Of a stretch of 64,000 nt of DNA, positions 16,653 to 26,062 are shown piece after piece. This DNA comes from Thermoguttaceae bacterium (lineage in GTDB: Bacteria > Planctomycetota > Planctomycetia > Pirellulales > Thermoguttaceae). The notes under the pieces were generated by a model. That model did no database searches. It was not told where the DNA came from and was given only the letters and a program-made list of their open reading frames with translations. Position 1 is the first letter of the stretch; the number at the start of each line of letters is the position of its first letter. The stretch lies in NCBI GenBank assembly GCA_017939795.1, contig JAGBAA010000094.1, positions 35,125 through 99,124 on the forward strand. The letters run 5' to 3'. The position numbers and the translations under genes are program-made.

Positions 16653-18071
16653 TTAGAAGCGGAAGTCGCGTTTTCCTTCATGAAGCTCGAAAAGGTGTTC
16701 GGCCGCGATGAGCCGGACTTTTTCGTTCGGGATCCGCTGGAGTTCCTTTTCGATGAGCGCCTCGCCGATCTCGCGAGTCTCCGGAGACGCATAGTCTTCC
16801 AGGTACTCCTTCAGCGTCATCAGCGCGTTCGGCTGGCAGCAGTTCACGATCTGACCGGATTTCACCAGACTCATGAACCGGTCGCCTGTCCGCCCTTCAC
16901 GATAGCAGGCCGTGCAGAAACTCGGAACGTGCCCCAGACGCATCAGCCAGTTCACCACTTCGTCGAGCGTCCGATTATCCACGACGTCGAACTGCGAGGA
17001 ATTTTCATCTTCCGGCTCCGGCGAAACATACCCGCCGACCGACGTGCGCGAAGCTCCGGAGATCTGCGAAACTCCGAGTTTCAAAACGCGTTCCCGCGCC
17101 TTGACCGACTCGCGCGTCGAGATGATCAGCCCAGTGTACGGCACCGCCAGACGCAGGACCGCCACGATCTTCGCGAACGTATCGTCGTCGATCGCCTCGG
17201 AGAACATCAGCGGGTCAATATCGTCCGCCCGGCGGATCCGCGGTACGCTGATCGTGTGGGGACCAACTCCTTTCGCGGCTTCCAGGTGCTCGGCATGCAT
17301 CAGAAGACCGACGAAATCGTACCGATACGGTGCCAGCCCGAAGAGCACACCGCACCCTACGTCGTCGATCCCGCCTTCCATCGCCCGGTCCATCGCCTCG
17401 GTATGGTACGCGTAGTTCGATTTCGGGCCGGTCGGGTGCTTTTCCTCGTAGATCTTTTTATTGTACGTTTCCTGGAACAGGATGTACGTTCCGATCCCCG
17501 CGTTTTTCAACCGTGTGTAATTTTCGACCGTGGTGGCTGCGATATTCACGTTGACCCGGCGAATGGCTCCGTTTTTGTGGTGGATGGAGTAGATCGTGTC
17601 GATCGATTCCAGCACGTAGTCCAGCGGACACATCGTCGGATGTTCTCCCGTTTCGAGCGCGAGCCGTTTGTGCCCCATGTCCTGAAGCGCAATGACCTCG
17701 GCTCGGATCTCTTCCTGCGTGAGCTTTTTGCGCGCAATGTGCGTATTTTTCATATGGTACGGGCAGTACGTGCAGCCGTTGACGCAGTAGTTCGAGAGAT
17801 AGAGCGGCGCGAACATCACGATGCGGTTTCCGTAGAAACGCTGCTTGATCTCCATCGCCTCGGCGTAGATGCGCTCGTTCAGCTCCGGATCCGTACAGTC
17901 CAGCAGAAGGATCGCCTCACGGTGCGTCAAACCGGCACACGTGCGTGCTTTATCGAGGATCGCAGAGATCATCCCCCGGTCGTTGCGGTGCTCGTCCGCA
18001 AACGCCAAAGTCTCCCGGATCTCCGCGTCATTGATGAACTCTGTCGCGACACAGGACTTCAAATCGTACAT
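16653..18071 (-). CDS. hydG: [FeFe]-hydrogenase H-cluster maturase HydG (radical SAM)
   Basis: HydG cleaves tyrosine by radical SAM chemistry and builds the Fe(CO)2CN unit of the [FeFe]-hydrogenase H-cluster. The protein is 472 residues, as expected. The radical SAM motif is CVNGCTYCPYH (CX3CX2C). The C-terminal auxiliary-cluster motif begins FCTACYREGRTGDRF and ends NCCQPNALMTL, which separates HydG from ThiH. A strong ribosome site AGGAG precedes the ATG at 18071. Upstream on the same strand is the TM1266-type protein that often accompanies hyd genes. HydE, HydF and the hydrogenase itself are not in the window. The roughly 140-base gap to TM1266 carries an A/C-rich simple stretch. Confidence 0.93.
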   Translation of the reverse strand: MYDLKSCVATEFINDAEIRETLAFADEHRNDRGMISAILDKARTCAGLTHREAILLLDCTDPELNERIYAEAMEIKQRFYGNRIVMFAPLYLSNYCVNGCTYCPYHMKNTHIARKKLTQEEIRAEVIALQDMGHKRLALETGEHPTMCPLDYVLESIDTIYSIHHKNGAIRRVNVNIAATTVENYTRLKNAGIGTYILFQETYNKKIYEEKHPTGPKSNYAYHTEAMDRAMEGGIDDVGCGVLFGLAPYRYDFVGLLMHAEHLEAAKGVGPHTISVPRIRRADDIDPLMFSEAIDDDTFAKIVAVLRLAVPYTGLIISTRESVKARERVLKLGVSQISGASRTSVGGYVSPEPEDENSSQFDVVDNRTLDEVVNWLMRLGHVPSFCTACYREGRTGDRFMSLVKSGQIVNCCQPNALMTLKEYLEDYASPETREIGEALIEKELQRIPNEKVRLIAAEHLFELHEGKRDFRF

Positions 18072-18213
18072 TTTCTCTCTCCTTTACTTTTTGAACTCCG
18101 CGTTAATTTCTGTTTCCTGTTTTGGTTTTGTTTGGTTTTGTTTTTTGTCTCTGGCTTTGCTCTTGCGGCTCTGGCTTGAGACCCGGTCTCCGTTTCTGCA
18201 TCCCGGAATTCGG

Positions 18214-18471
18214 TCAGCCGCCCGTTTCCTTTTTCGAGCAGACTGATTTGGCGCTTACGCCAGGAAGCATTCCGAGTTTTCCGGAAAGTGAGCTGATGAT
18301 GTCCGGCGGTGCGTCAAGCATCACGCTGATGACGTTTACCCCGTGCGGGCGATACGGGATCCCCATCCGGCCGATAATGTGCTCGGAATAGTCCGACAAA
18401 AGCGCGTTGATCTGCTCGACCGAACGGCTCTCCTCCACGATGATCCCAATGATCGCGATGCGCTTTCCCAT
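18214..18471 (-). CDS. TM1266-type iron-only hydrogenase system regulator
   Basis: A small 85-residue ACT-like protein of the TM1266 family, found beside [FeFe]-hydrogenase maturation genes and presumed regulatory. It shows the family pattern: MGKRIAIIGIIVEE, then NALLSDYSEHIIGRMGIPY, then ISVMLDAPPDIISSLSGKLG. The ATG at 18471 is chosen because the family begins there; the frame is open 34 codons further but that extension is unrelated. It precedes hydG on the same strand, and the likely promoter is near 18.8 kb. An intrinsic hairpin between promoter and gene could act as a terminator for glnN or as an attenuator. Confidence 0.85.
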   Translation of the reverse strand: MGKRIAIIGIIVEESRSVEQINALLSDYSEHIIGRMGIPYRPHGVNVISVMLDAPPDIISSLSGKLGMLPGVSAKSVCSKKETGG

Positions 18472-18530
18472 TTTTCTTCTATACTTTCCGGCTTGCCGTA
18501 CTTTTTGTGTTTCCCATGCCCTCCGGCCAC

Positions 18531-18567
18531 AAAAAAATCCCCGTTCCAGTGAAGAAACAGGGATTTT
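18531..18567 (-). terminator. Intrinsic terminator or attenuator upstream of TM1266
   Basis: Arms 18534-18541 and 18560-18567 form 8 perfect base pairs. On the minus strand the hairpin is followed by a T-run (the A7 at 18531-18537 on plus). It lies 60 bases upstream of the TM1266 start and after the putative promoter at 18.8 kb. Confidence 0.65.
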
Positions 18568-18790
18568 GAACATTCAAAAATCAGGACTGACAGACCACAC
18601 CACAGGCACGTGCGTTTCCGTACCTGATGCACCTGCCATTTTGCACAACCGCAAAATTTCAGTCACTCCCGCCTTCACTGCCCGGAACCCCCGGCACTTC
18701 AGAACGAAATCATTTTATGAGCCGATCGGCTCTTCATTTTTTTTGTTTTTTGCGTCTTTGGTCAGAAAGGATCTTTCCATCAACACTTTC

Positions 18791-18818
18791 ATTCTACCAT
18801 ATTCGGAAATTTCCGCAA
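18791..18818 (-). promoter_or_regulatory. Putative TM1266-hydG promoter
   Basis: On the minus strand TTGCGG (18813-18818), 16 bp, TAGAAT (18791-18796), with extended -10 TGG. Five C directly precede the -35. The element (CCCCCTTGCGGAAAT...TATGGTAGAAT) closely resembles the dhaL promoter. It implies a leader of about 310 bases that contains the hairpin at 18531-18567. Confidence 0.55.
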
Positions 18819-18955
18819 GGGGGATAGTGCCAAAAATGTGAAAAAATACCAATTTGTTGAGTTTTTTCAAATTCCGTTTGCGAATCTGCTTTTTTTCTGA
18901 ATGGCCGATCTGGAATCCGCAACCTTCGGAAACAGGACCATGGAACCCTGGAAAA

Positions 18956-21121
18956 TCACCGAATAAACAGAAGTTCCATATATTTCGGAAGCGGCCAGAG
19001 TTCATCGTCGGTCATCATTTCCAAATTATCGACGATGACGCGGAGTGCGTACATTCCCTTCAGGACAGAATCACGATAGTGCCGCGCTCTCTCCATGACG
19101 TTTTTCTGAGCGTTGACCCCGGCAAGTGCCTTTTTCAGCTCGTCGATCCCCTGGATCAGAAGGTCGATCTTGACGTCCAGTTCAGAAAGGACTTTCTTCT
19201 GCGTAATGGACGTAAGTGCCGGCAAAATGTTCGCCTTGTGCCGCAGAACTGCCGGAAAAATCATGGTTTGGGCAATTCGAAGCATCGCAGACGCTTCGAT
19301 ATTTCGGATCGTGCAGTAATTTTCTGCCATGATCTCCTGCCGGCTGTGGAGTTCCGTTTCGTTCATGACGCCGTACTTTCCAAAGAGGGCGACGGATTCT
19401 TCCTCCGTGTAGACCGGGAGACAGTCTACCGTGTCTTTCAGATTCGGCAAACCGCGTTCTGCAGCTTCTTCGACCCACTCCATCGAGTAATTATCGCCGT
19501 TGAACAGGACCGGTCGGTACTCGCGGATCATTTCGCGAAGGAGTTCCCGCACGACAGCTCTGAATTCCTTCCCCTGTGCCGATCCCTCTTCGATCCGCGA
19601 AGCCGCGAAGTCCAGACTTTCCGCGACGATCGTGTTGATGATGGTGACGGCAGCTGCGGAATTCTGACTTGAACCGACGGCGCGGAACTCGAATTTGTTT
19701 CCGGTGAACGCGAACGGACTCGTACGGTTTCGGTCTCCAGCATGGCGGGTGAATCTGCGGAGGATCGGCATCGGGATCGCACGTTCCGCGTCATCTTCAT
19801 GCGGATAGTCTGCCGGTGCACTTCCGTCCGCAATAAAGTCCAGAATGTCTGTGAGGTCTTTGCCGAGGTAGATGCTCATGATCGCCGGCGGAGCTTCCGC
19901 TGCGCCAAGCCGAAAGTCGTTCTGCGGCGATGCGGCCGAAAGACGCAGGAGTTTCGAATAGCGATGGACTGCCCGACAGACTGCAGAACAAAAGACGAGA
20001 AACTGGAGATTGCTTTCCGGAGTATCTCCCGGATTAAGCAGGTTTTCCCCCGTATCGGTCCCGATGGACCAATTGTTATGCTTTCCGGAACCATTGACGC
20101 CGGCAAACGGCTTTTCGTGCAGGAGGCAGAGAAATCCGTGACGGCGGGCGACCTGGCGCAGAAACTGCATGACGAGCATCTGGTGATCAAGTGCGAGATT
20201 CGTCGTCTCAAACGTCGGCGCAAGCTCAAACTGTCCGGGAGCTGCTTCATTATGGCGCGTTTTGATCGGAACACCCAGGCGCATCAGCTCGAATTCAACT
20301 TCCGTCATGAATGCCAGAACACGTTCCGGGATCGCACCGAAGTAATTGTCGTCCAGTTCCTGCCCCTTGGGAGGACGCGCACCGAAAAGCGTTCTTCCGC
20401 AAACGAGCAGATCCGGACGCTGAAGTGCGATCTGGCGGTCTACGAGAAAGTACTCCTGCTCAACACCCAGCGTACACTCGACCCGCGATGCCGTCTCATT
20501 GCCGAAAAGTCTCAGGAGACGCAGTGCCTGACGGTTCAGAACGTCCAGAGAACGAAGCATCGGCGTTTTCTGGTCCAGGGAGTCGCCCGTCCAACTCACG
20601 AACATCGTAGGGATGACGAGCGTTGCGCCGTTCGGATTTTCGAGGATGAACGCGGGACTTGAAGGATCCCAAGCTGTGTATCCGCGAGCCTCAAACGTCG
20701 CGCGAAGCCCGCCGGATGGGAAACTGGAAGCATCGGATTCCCCGCGGACGAGCTCATTGCCGCTGAATTTCGCGATGGCTTTCAGGTCGCCGGCCGGCGT
20801 AAGGAAACTGTCGTGCTTCTCCGCAGTCTCGCCAGTCATCGGCTGGAACCAGTGCGAGTAGTGGGTCGCTCCGCGTTCCATCGCCCAGTCACGCATCGCG
20901 GCAGCGACTGCCGGAGCGATCGACGGATCCAGTCCGCCGCCGCGTTTTACGGTCTGCTGGAGAGATTCAAAAACCTCGGCAGGCAGACGTTCTTTCTGGA
21001 CCGACTCGGTAAATACGTGCGAGGCGTAAAGCTCGGTCAGAGAAGTATTGCGGAAATCACCCCGACCATTCGGCGAGGTCTGGGTCCCAACGAATTCGAT
21101 CGCATTTTGACGGGCGTTCAT
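18956..21121 (-). CDS. glnN: Glutamine synthetase, type III
   Basis: A 721-residue GSIII enzyme that makes glutamine from glutamate, ammonia and ATP; types I and II are much shorter (about 470 and 370). Family marks include the N-terminal [35 protein letters not shown], the [10 protein letters not shown] catalytic segment, [18 protein letters not shown], and [16 protein letters not shown]. The start at 21121 gives [12 protein letters not shown], usual for the group. It lies upstream of TM1266/hydG on the same strand but is separated by 484 bases containing a terminator and a promoter, so it is probably a separate unit. The upstream side is divergent to a small protein. Confidence 0.95.
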   Translation of the reverse strand: MNARQNAIEFVGTQTSPNGRGDFRNTSLTELYASHVFTESVQKERLPAEVFESLQQTVKRGGGLDPSIAPAVAAAMRDWAMERGATHYSHWFQPMTGETAEKHDSFLTPAGDLKAIAKFSGNELVRGESDASSFPSGGLRATFEARGYTAWDPSSPAFILENPNGATLVIPTMFVSWTGDSLDQKTPMLRSLDVLNRQALRLLRLFGNETASRVECTLGVEQEYFLVDRQIALQRPDLLVCGRTLFGARPPKGQELDDNYFGAIPERVLAFMTEVEFELMRLGVPIKTRHNEAAPGQFELAPTFETTNLALDHQMLVMQFLRQVARRHGFLCLLHEKPFAGVNGSGKHNNWSIGTDTGENLLNPGDTPESNLQFLVFCSAVCRAVHRYSKLLRLSAASPQNDFRLGAAEAPPAIMSIYLGKDLTDILDFIADGSAPADYPHEDDAERAIPMPILRRFTRHAGDRNRTSPFAFTGNKFEFRAVGSSQNSAAAVTIINTIVAESLDFAASRIEEGSAQGKEFRAVVRELLREMIREYRPVLFNGDNYSMEWVEEAAERGLPNLKDTVDCLPVYTEEESVALFGKYGVMNETELHSRQEIMAENYCTIRNIEASAMLRIAQTMIFPAVLRHKANILPALTSITQKKVLSELDVKIDLLIQGIDELKKALAGVNAQKNVMERARHYRDSVLKGMYALRVIVDNLEMMTDDELWPLPKYMELLFIR

Positions 21122-21197
21122 GGAATTTTTGGAAAACTCTCAAACAGGAAAACATAAATAGTCGGAAACGGAAACAAAAACCGATCTCCCGTCATTC

Positions 21198-21206
21198 AGT
21201 ATACCA
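21198..21206 (-). promoter_or_regulatory. Extended -10 promoter of glnN
   Basis: On the minus strand TGGTATACT: extended TGG plus -10 TATACT (21198-21203). No good -35 is seen at the usual distance. It lies about 75 bases before the glnN start. Confidence 0.45.
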
Positions 21207-21498
21207 GAAATTTCATTTTCGCCTATCCCCCGCAGGTTAAAATGGAGGAATTTTTCCATTAAAATCAGAAAAATTTTCCGATCGTATCGACTTTTCTGCT
21301 CTGATTGGGCAGGCTCGGTAAAATAAAAAAGAGTCTGTTGCGTAGAAGTTGACGATACGGGTACTCGGAATCGAAGGGGGCCGAACGCCTGGGATCGAAG
21401 ACCCGGCAGAACGTCGAAACTGAAGATGGACCGTATGCCTCCAATCGGACTTTCCTGACCCCCGTTCCTGATCCCCCTGATTTTAAGGAGAATTTGAA
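21207..21498 (+). other. Structured leader upstream of the small BON-like gene
   Basis: This 290-base stretch holds no ORF of note. From about 21330 it is GC-rich with many short complementary blocks (for example GGGGGCCGAACGCC and GGGATCGAAGACCCGG) and ends in a pyrimidine-rich tract before the ribosome site. It may be a structured 5' leader or a small RNA; I cannot assign a family. Confidence 0.3.
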
Positions 21499-21747
21499 AT
21501 GACGAAATCAAACATCCGCCCGATACTGGAAGAGATCGAAAGCAAGGCGCGCAGTCTCCTGAGCAGCAGTCCGATCTCCGAGCTTCGCCGTCTGAAAATC
21601 GAATCCGCAGACGACGGTCTGTGCCTCCTGGGGTCTCTTTCGACCTGGCACCATAAACAGCTTGCGCAGGAACTGGTACGCCGGCTGAGTCCCGCTCCGA
21701 TCCCGATCCGAAATCTCACCAGCGTACGTTCCGAATACGAAAGATAA
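21499..21747 (+). CDS. Small conserved-type protein, possibly BON-like
   Basis: An 82-residue protein with a clean start: ATG 21499 with AAGGAG nine bases upstream. After an N-terminal helix (ILEEIESKARSLLSSS) comes LKIESADDGLCLLGSLSTWHHKQLAQELVRR, which follows the alternating strand-helix pattern of a single BON domain (strand, GxVxLxG-like turn, helix with AQELxRR). It has no signal peptide. Similar short solitary proteins occur in planctomycetes, but their role is unknown to me. It is divergent to glnN and convergent with the 1195-residue surface protein. Confidence 0.65.
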   Translation: MTKSNIRPILEEIESKARSLLSSSPISELRRLKIESADDGLCLLGSLSTWHHKQLAQELVRRLSPAPIPIRNLTSVRSEYER

Positions 21748-21790
21748 GCACCGCCGAGAGCGGGATCTTGGAGCTTCTGTTTCGTGAAAC

Positions 21791-21837
21791 AGAAAAACGC
21801 CTGATCCCCAGCTGACCTGGATGCTGGAGAGCAGGCG
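21791..21837 (-). terminator. Terminator of the 1195-residue surface protein gene
   Basis: Arms CGCCTG (21798-21803) and CAGGCG (21832-21837) with inner CCAGC/GCTGG pairing. On the minus strand they are followed by T5 (A-run 21793-21797). A second short 9-bp hairpin at about 21771-21792 lies just beyond. Confidence 0.6.
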
Positions 21838-21892
21838 TCCGAAAAGAGGAAATTTCCGCAGGAAACCTGGATCGTTTCAAAAAACGGGGACA

Positions 21893-24800
21893 CTACTTGA
21901 CTTTCCGCAGGGTTTTGATCGGAGATTCAAGTGAATTTTCAGCCGGTTCCACGGCGAGAGCCTGGACTTTGAAATCGTATCCGACTCCGGAACTCAGGCC
22001 GAAGATCGTCGTCTTCACCGTTCCGGAAACTGCCGTTACGGAGACGGTGCTCCAATCCTGAGTTCCGCTTTCCGCGTAGCTGAGCAGGTAGGAGACGGCT
22101 CCGTTGACCGCCTTCCACGAGATTTCCGCACTGCCTGCCGTTTTAGTTGAGACGGTCGAGATCTTCGGCATGGAAAGCCACGTTCGTGCCGAGAGTTCCC
22201 CACTTGTTTCCGAGGCCAGGAAGTAGCGGTCTTTTGCCGCCAGGACACGCACGAGATAATCCGAACCGCCTGTCAGACGCGAGATCGTGTACGTGTACCG
22301 AGTGCCGTCAAATGCGAGTTTTGATGCATCAACAGACCCCGCATTGGACCAGCGGCCTTTCTTGACGTCAAAGTACTGGATCGTGTATTTTGTCGCTTTT
22401 GATCCGGAATTTTTCCCGTACGCGGCCTCCCATGAAACTTCGATGGTCTTCTCTCCGGTCGCGGCGGCCGAGAGGATCTTCGGTACGAGATACGGCGCCA
22501 TCGTGGTCTTGACGTTCACGCTGCTGGTGAGGGCAGAAGTCCCTGTCCTGTTGGCGAATTGGGCCTTGATCTTGTACTGCGTGTTGCTCTGCGCGTTCGT
22601 GAAGGTCAGGACTCCGTTTCTGAATTCGACGGCAAGCCCATTCGAGAACGTTCCCGTCCCGGACCCGTTTTCCAGTGCGATCGCGATGGTTTCGCCTTTT
22701 TCGAACATGAGCGTCAGTGTATCCGCTTCTTCTGCCAGGTTCGTGGAGGTGAAATTCGAGACATTCACCACGAAAGAGTCGTCCTTGACGGCCTTTCGGT
22801 CAAACGACATTTTTGGGGCCGCAAGAACGACCGCCTGCGTTTCGGCAGTCTGAGCGTCTGCGATCCCCAGCGGAGTCACGCGGATCTCCCACGTCGTGCC
22901 GGCCTTGGCGTTGATCTTAAGGTTCGTTGCGTTCTTGACCTTTTTCGTCGTCCAGCGCGACGTGCTCACGTCGCGGTACTGTACGGAATACTCGGTGCAC
23001 CCATCCACGCTTTCCCAATTGACGTAAAGTGCTTTTCCATTTTCGATCTGGACCGTCACGAGAAGCGGAACGTCGACCGATTCAACGGCCCCAATGTCCA
23101 GACTTTCGTCAGAGAGACGTACGTTTCCCAAAAGGTCGGCTATTTCGCGCAGTTCATCACTGCCGCCCACGCCAAATATCTGAGGCACGTCGCGGCCGTT
23201 TGTCCCTTTGTTCTTCAGCGGCGAGTTGCGGTGAAGCGCCGGAGACCAGTTTTGCCAGGAAGTCAGACTGCCCGCGCCGGAACTCGCCGGAAGAGTTTCT
23301 GCGAAAATTCGGTCACGTACCGCTTCAGTGTACGCAATTCCGTATCCGCTTGTCCTGTCATTCGTCATGGAGTACATGACGTCCCATGTTCCGCGATCCA
23401 AATTCATCTGTTTGTCGAGTTCAGGTCCGTTCTCCACGATGATGGAGTTTCGGATCTTTACGTTTCCGGCACTGGTCGAGTAGATCGCGATGCCGTTTTC
23501 CGTACGGCTGGATGTGTTTCCGACGATCGTGCAGTTGCCTATGGTCAGGGAACTGGTCGAATAGATCGCGCCGCCTCCGGATGTGCCCGCAGAACAGCCG
23601 GCGATGAGGGAAGATGTGAGCGTCAGGTTTCCGGAATTCATGACGGCTCCGCCCGCTCCGTCGGTTTCGCAGGCGAGGATGGAAACGCGGTCAAGTTTGG
23701 CATTCGCGTCCTTTTTTACGTAGATGGCGGCTCCGCGTTCTCCGTCCTCATGAACTGCACCGGAGAGCGTCATTCCGGCGAGGATGACGGGATCCGAGCT
23801 CGTTCCGCCGGTCACGTAGAAGAACCGTGAGCCTGCATCTGCTGTGAACGAAACGCCGTCGGCCAGAATGTCGAAATTTCCGGAAATCGTCAGTTCCCCT
23901 TCCGTCAGGTGAATGGCCGAAATGCCGGACGCAAAGCGGATCTCTTTCACCGCGCTGTTTTCATTCGCAGCCTGAACGGCTTCCCGTAACGAGATCTTTC
24001 CGTCCTGAGCCGTGGAATCCGCATTCGTATCCACGATGATGGAAGTTCCGGAAAACCGCGGCGTGTACTGTGCCGTGACGGTCAGGTCTTCCGCAGCGTT
24101 TTTCCACGGCTGGTCCCAGCCGGAGAAATCGTAGAGATCGCGTGCCGGCGGCGTCGGTGCTTCGATCGGAGCGCCTTCCAGATCGGAAACGCCGTCTTTC
24201 GTGAGGACTTCCTTCAAAAGCGTGCCGTCAGAGTCCACGAATTCAATCCGAATGGGCGACTCGTACGCTCCGATGTCGACGGTATCTCCAAGAGTACGCA
24301 GAGTGCCGGAAATGTCGGTCCCGTTTTCCGACGCAAGTGCCTCGACCGCCGCGAGGAAAAGCGCGTTTGCGCCCATCGCCTGCATTTGGGAGCAGACGTC
24401 ATTTGTCGGATCGGAGTCTTCGTCTTTCAGGACGAGTGCCGCATTTTCCGTATGTGCTGGGCTGTCTGGCGCACCATCCCATGTTTTCCAGTCCTGGTCG
24501 GCAGGAAATTCCTTAAAGATCTCCTGTTGAATGAGTGAGTTGACGATTTTGGTCATGCTGGAACTGCTGCCGGCAACCTGACTCAGTCCGCTGATCCCAT
24601 CGGAGAGGATGGAATTCCACACCCCGCAGGATTCCGAGTCGTTGAGCAGATCCAGGTCCCGGTTTCCAGCAAACGTAGAATTCACGACAAATGAACGGGA
24701 TGTGAGGTCTGTGGTGTACGCGCCGAATAGTCCGGCTGAATTATCTGTCAGGATTGAATTCAGGATGAGTGTTTCCGCGGCGTCAACGTCGAGAACGGCA

Positions 24801-25480
24801 CCTCCGGCAGCTGCGGAATTTCCTGAGATCCGGGAATGGCTTACGAGCAGGTGGCCGGCATGGTTGCCGATGGCTCCGCCGCCAAATGAGGATGTGCTCT
24901 CGAATATTCCGCACTCCTGAACAGTCAGCCAGCCGCCGTCGGTCAGGAGGATCGCCCCGCCGTAAATGTCCATTTCGTCACCGTGGGCATTCCCGTTCTG
25001 GAGCGTCAGGCCGAGAAAGACGACGGAGTCAGTTTCCGTTCCGCCGACGACGTGGAAAATGCGGCTCGCCTGGTTTCCGTCGATGGTGAGGCCGGTATCT
25101 GCGACCAGATCGAAGTTTCCAGAAATGTGCAGTTCTCCTTCCGTCAGGACGATCTTTTCGATTCCGTCGGCAAAACGGATCTCGCGGATCGCTTCATGCT
25201 CGTTGGCGTACTCGACCGCTTCACGCAGCGTCACGAAAGCATCGTCTGCCGACGCATCCGCCGGTCCATCTGCCTCACTGTTGACGATCAGTACGGATCC
25301 CGCACAGAGAGATCCCAGATTTGCAGGAGTTACGCTCAAAAGATTTCTCGATTCCAGTGATTCAAGACGCAGTGTTTTGCGGAATTTGCGTGTGTCCGTT
25401 TTTGAATTTCGGGAACGTTTCGGAACAGAGTTTGTCCGCAGGAAGGTATTTTGTTTCCAGATTTTCAACAGTTTCTTCAT
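21893..25480 (-). CDS. Large planctomycete surface protein: beta-helix, InlB-like repeat, fibronectin III domains
   Basis: A 1195-residue protein, probably exported or cell-surface. The N-terminus is basic and contains LRLESLESRNLLSV (about residues 37-50), the LExRxLLS-type motif of many giant planctomycete surface proteins. Two copies of a beta-helix module follow, each starting VNSEADG/VDTNADS, then TLREAVEYANE/SLREAVQAANE, then IREIRFADGIEKI/VKEIRFASGISAI (about 65-400 and 490-790). They are separated by a Listeria/Bacteroides-type repeat (YDFSGWDQPWKNAAEDLTV). The last 380 residues hold three or four fibronectin-III-like units. Upstream AAAGG supports the start at 25480. Likely an adhesin or glycan-binding protein; there is no enzymatic motif. 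Confidence 0.8.
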   Translation of the reverse strand: MKKLLKIWKQNTFLRTNSVPKRSRNSKTDTRKFRKTLRLESLESRNLLSVTPANLGSLCAGSVLIVNSEADGPADASADDAFVTLREAVEYANEHEAIREIRFADGIEKIVLTEGELHISGNFDLVADTGLTIDGNQASRIFHVVGGTETDSVVFLGLTLQNGNAHGDEMDIYGGAILLTDGGWLTVQECGIFESTSSFGGGAIGNHAGHLLVSHSRISGNSAAAGGAVLDVDAAETLILNSILTDNSAGLFGAYTTDLTSRSFVVNSTFAGNRDLDLLNDSESCGVWNSILSDGISGLSQVAGSSSSMTKIVNSLIQQEIFKEFPADQDWKTWDGAPDSPAHTENAALVLKDEDSDPTNDVCSQMQAMGANALFLAAVEALASENGTDISGTLRTLGDTVDIGAYESPIRIEFVDSDGTLLKEVLTKDGVSDLEGAPIEAPTPPARDLYDFSGWDQPWKNAAEDLTVTAQYTPRFSGTSIIVDTNADSTAQDGKISLREAVQAANENSAVKEIRFASGISAIHLTEGELTISGNFDILADGVSFTADAGSRFFYVTGGTSSDPVILAGMTLSGAVHEDGERGAAIYVKKDANAKLDRVSILACETDGAGGAVMNSGNLTLTSSLIAGCSAGTSGGGAIYSTSSLTIGNCTIVGNTSSRTENGIAIYSTSAGNVKIRNSIIVENGPELDKQMNLDRGTWDVMYSMTNDRTSGYGIAYTEAVRDRIFAETLPASSGAGSLTSWQNWSPALHRNSPLKNKGTNGRDVPQIFGVGGSDELREIADLLGNVRLSDESLDIGAVESVDVPLLVTVQIENGKALYVNWESVDGCTEYSVQYRDVSTSRWTTKKVKNATNLKINAKAGTTWEIRVTPLGIADAQTAETQAVVLAAPKMSFDRKAVKDDSFVVNVSNFTSTNLAEEADTLTLMFEKGETIAIALENGSGTGTFSNGLAVEFRNGVLTFTNAQSNTQYKIKAQFANRTGTSALTSSVNVKTTMAPYLVPKILSAAATGEKTIEVSWEAAYGKNSGSKATKYTIQYFDVKKGRWSNAGSVDASKLAFDGTRYTYTISRLTGGSDYLVRVLAAKDRYFLASETSGELSARTWLSMPKISTVSTKTAGSAEISWKAVNGAVSYLLSYAESGTQDWSTVSVTAVSGTVKTTIFGLSSGVGYDFKVQALAVEPAENSLESPIKTLRKVK

Positions 25481-25925
25481 GAAGTGACCTTTAGTTTTTT
25501 CGGATCTGTATATTTTCCGTACATGCGAGGCCGGACGTTTAGTGCAGTGCCGTTTTCATCGATGCGGCGTTTTTTCCGGATCATGCGGTACCAGGGACGT
25601 TCCACACTGTTTTGTATTTGGCCAGCGCATGGAATGCACATACTCTACGCAAAAAATCGGTCTACAGTTCATGAAAAAAAAGAGAAAGGCAAAAATTGCG
25701 GGTCGTGCGCACGACATTCATTCGCGAAAATCGGTAAAAGAGAAAGAAACCGTGTATCCGAACGCGGATCCCGCAAAAAATTTCTCTCCAGGATCTTGAG
25801 AAATGCCCTGGGCTGCTGAATTTCCTGCCAGGTCTGCTGGAAGACTCATGGAGAGTACTCCAGACCTTGAGAGCTGCCGCGTTTGAAGTGTCGGGAAAAA
25901 CTCTCAGAAAAATTGCGGGGCACTC
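25481..25925. other. Intergenic region between divergent genes
   Basis: No convincing gene. A dyad with arms near 25832-25839 and 25859-25866 (AGGTCTG / CAGACCT plus inner CTGGA/TCCAG) is the only clear structure. Short frames here have no family features. The surface-protein promoter must lie here but I see no good match. Confidence 0.4.
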
Positions 25926-25954
25926 TTGACTTTTTCTGTGTTTCGTGGTATCCT
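25926..25954 (+). promoter_or_regulatory. Promoter of the second Gfo/Idh/MocA gene
   Basis: TTGACT (25926-25931), 17 bp, TATCCT (25949-25954) with an extended TGG before the -10. It lies about 110 bases upstream of the start. Confidence 0.6.
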
Positions 25955-26062
25955 GAACGTATCGTTCACGGAGCGGGAAATATTTTCACATTTTTTCGCA
26001 TGATTTTGCGTCTGCTCCGTCCCCTTCCTTACTCAACCCACCTTTTCAGAAAGGATCGACGA

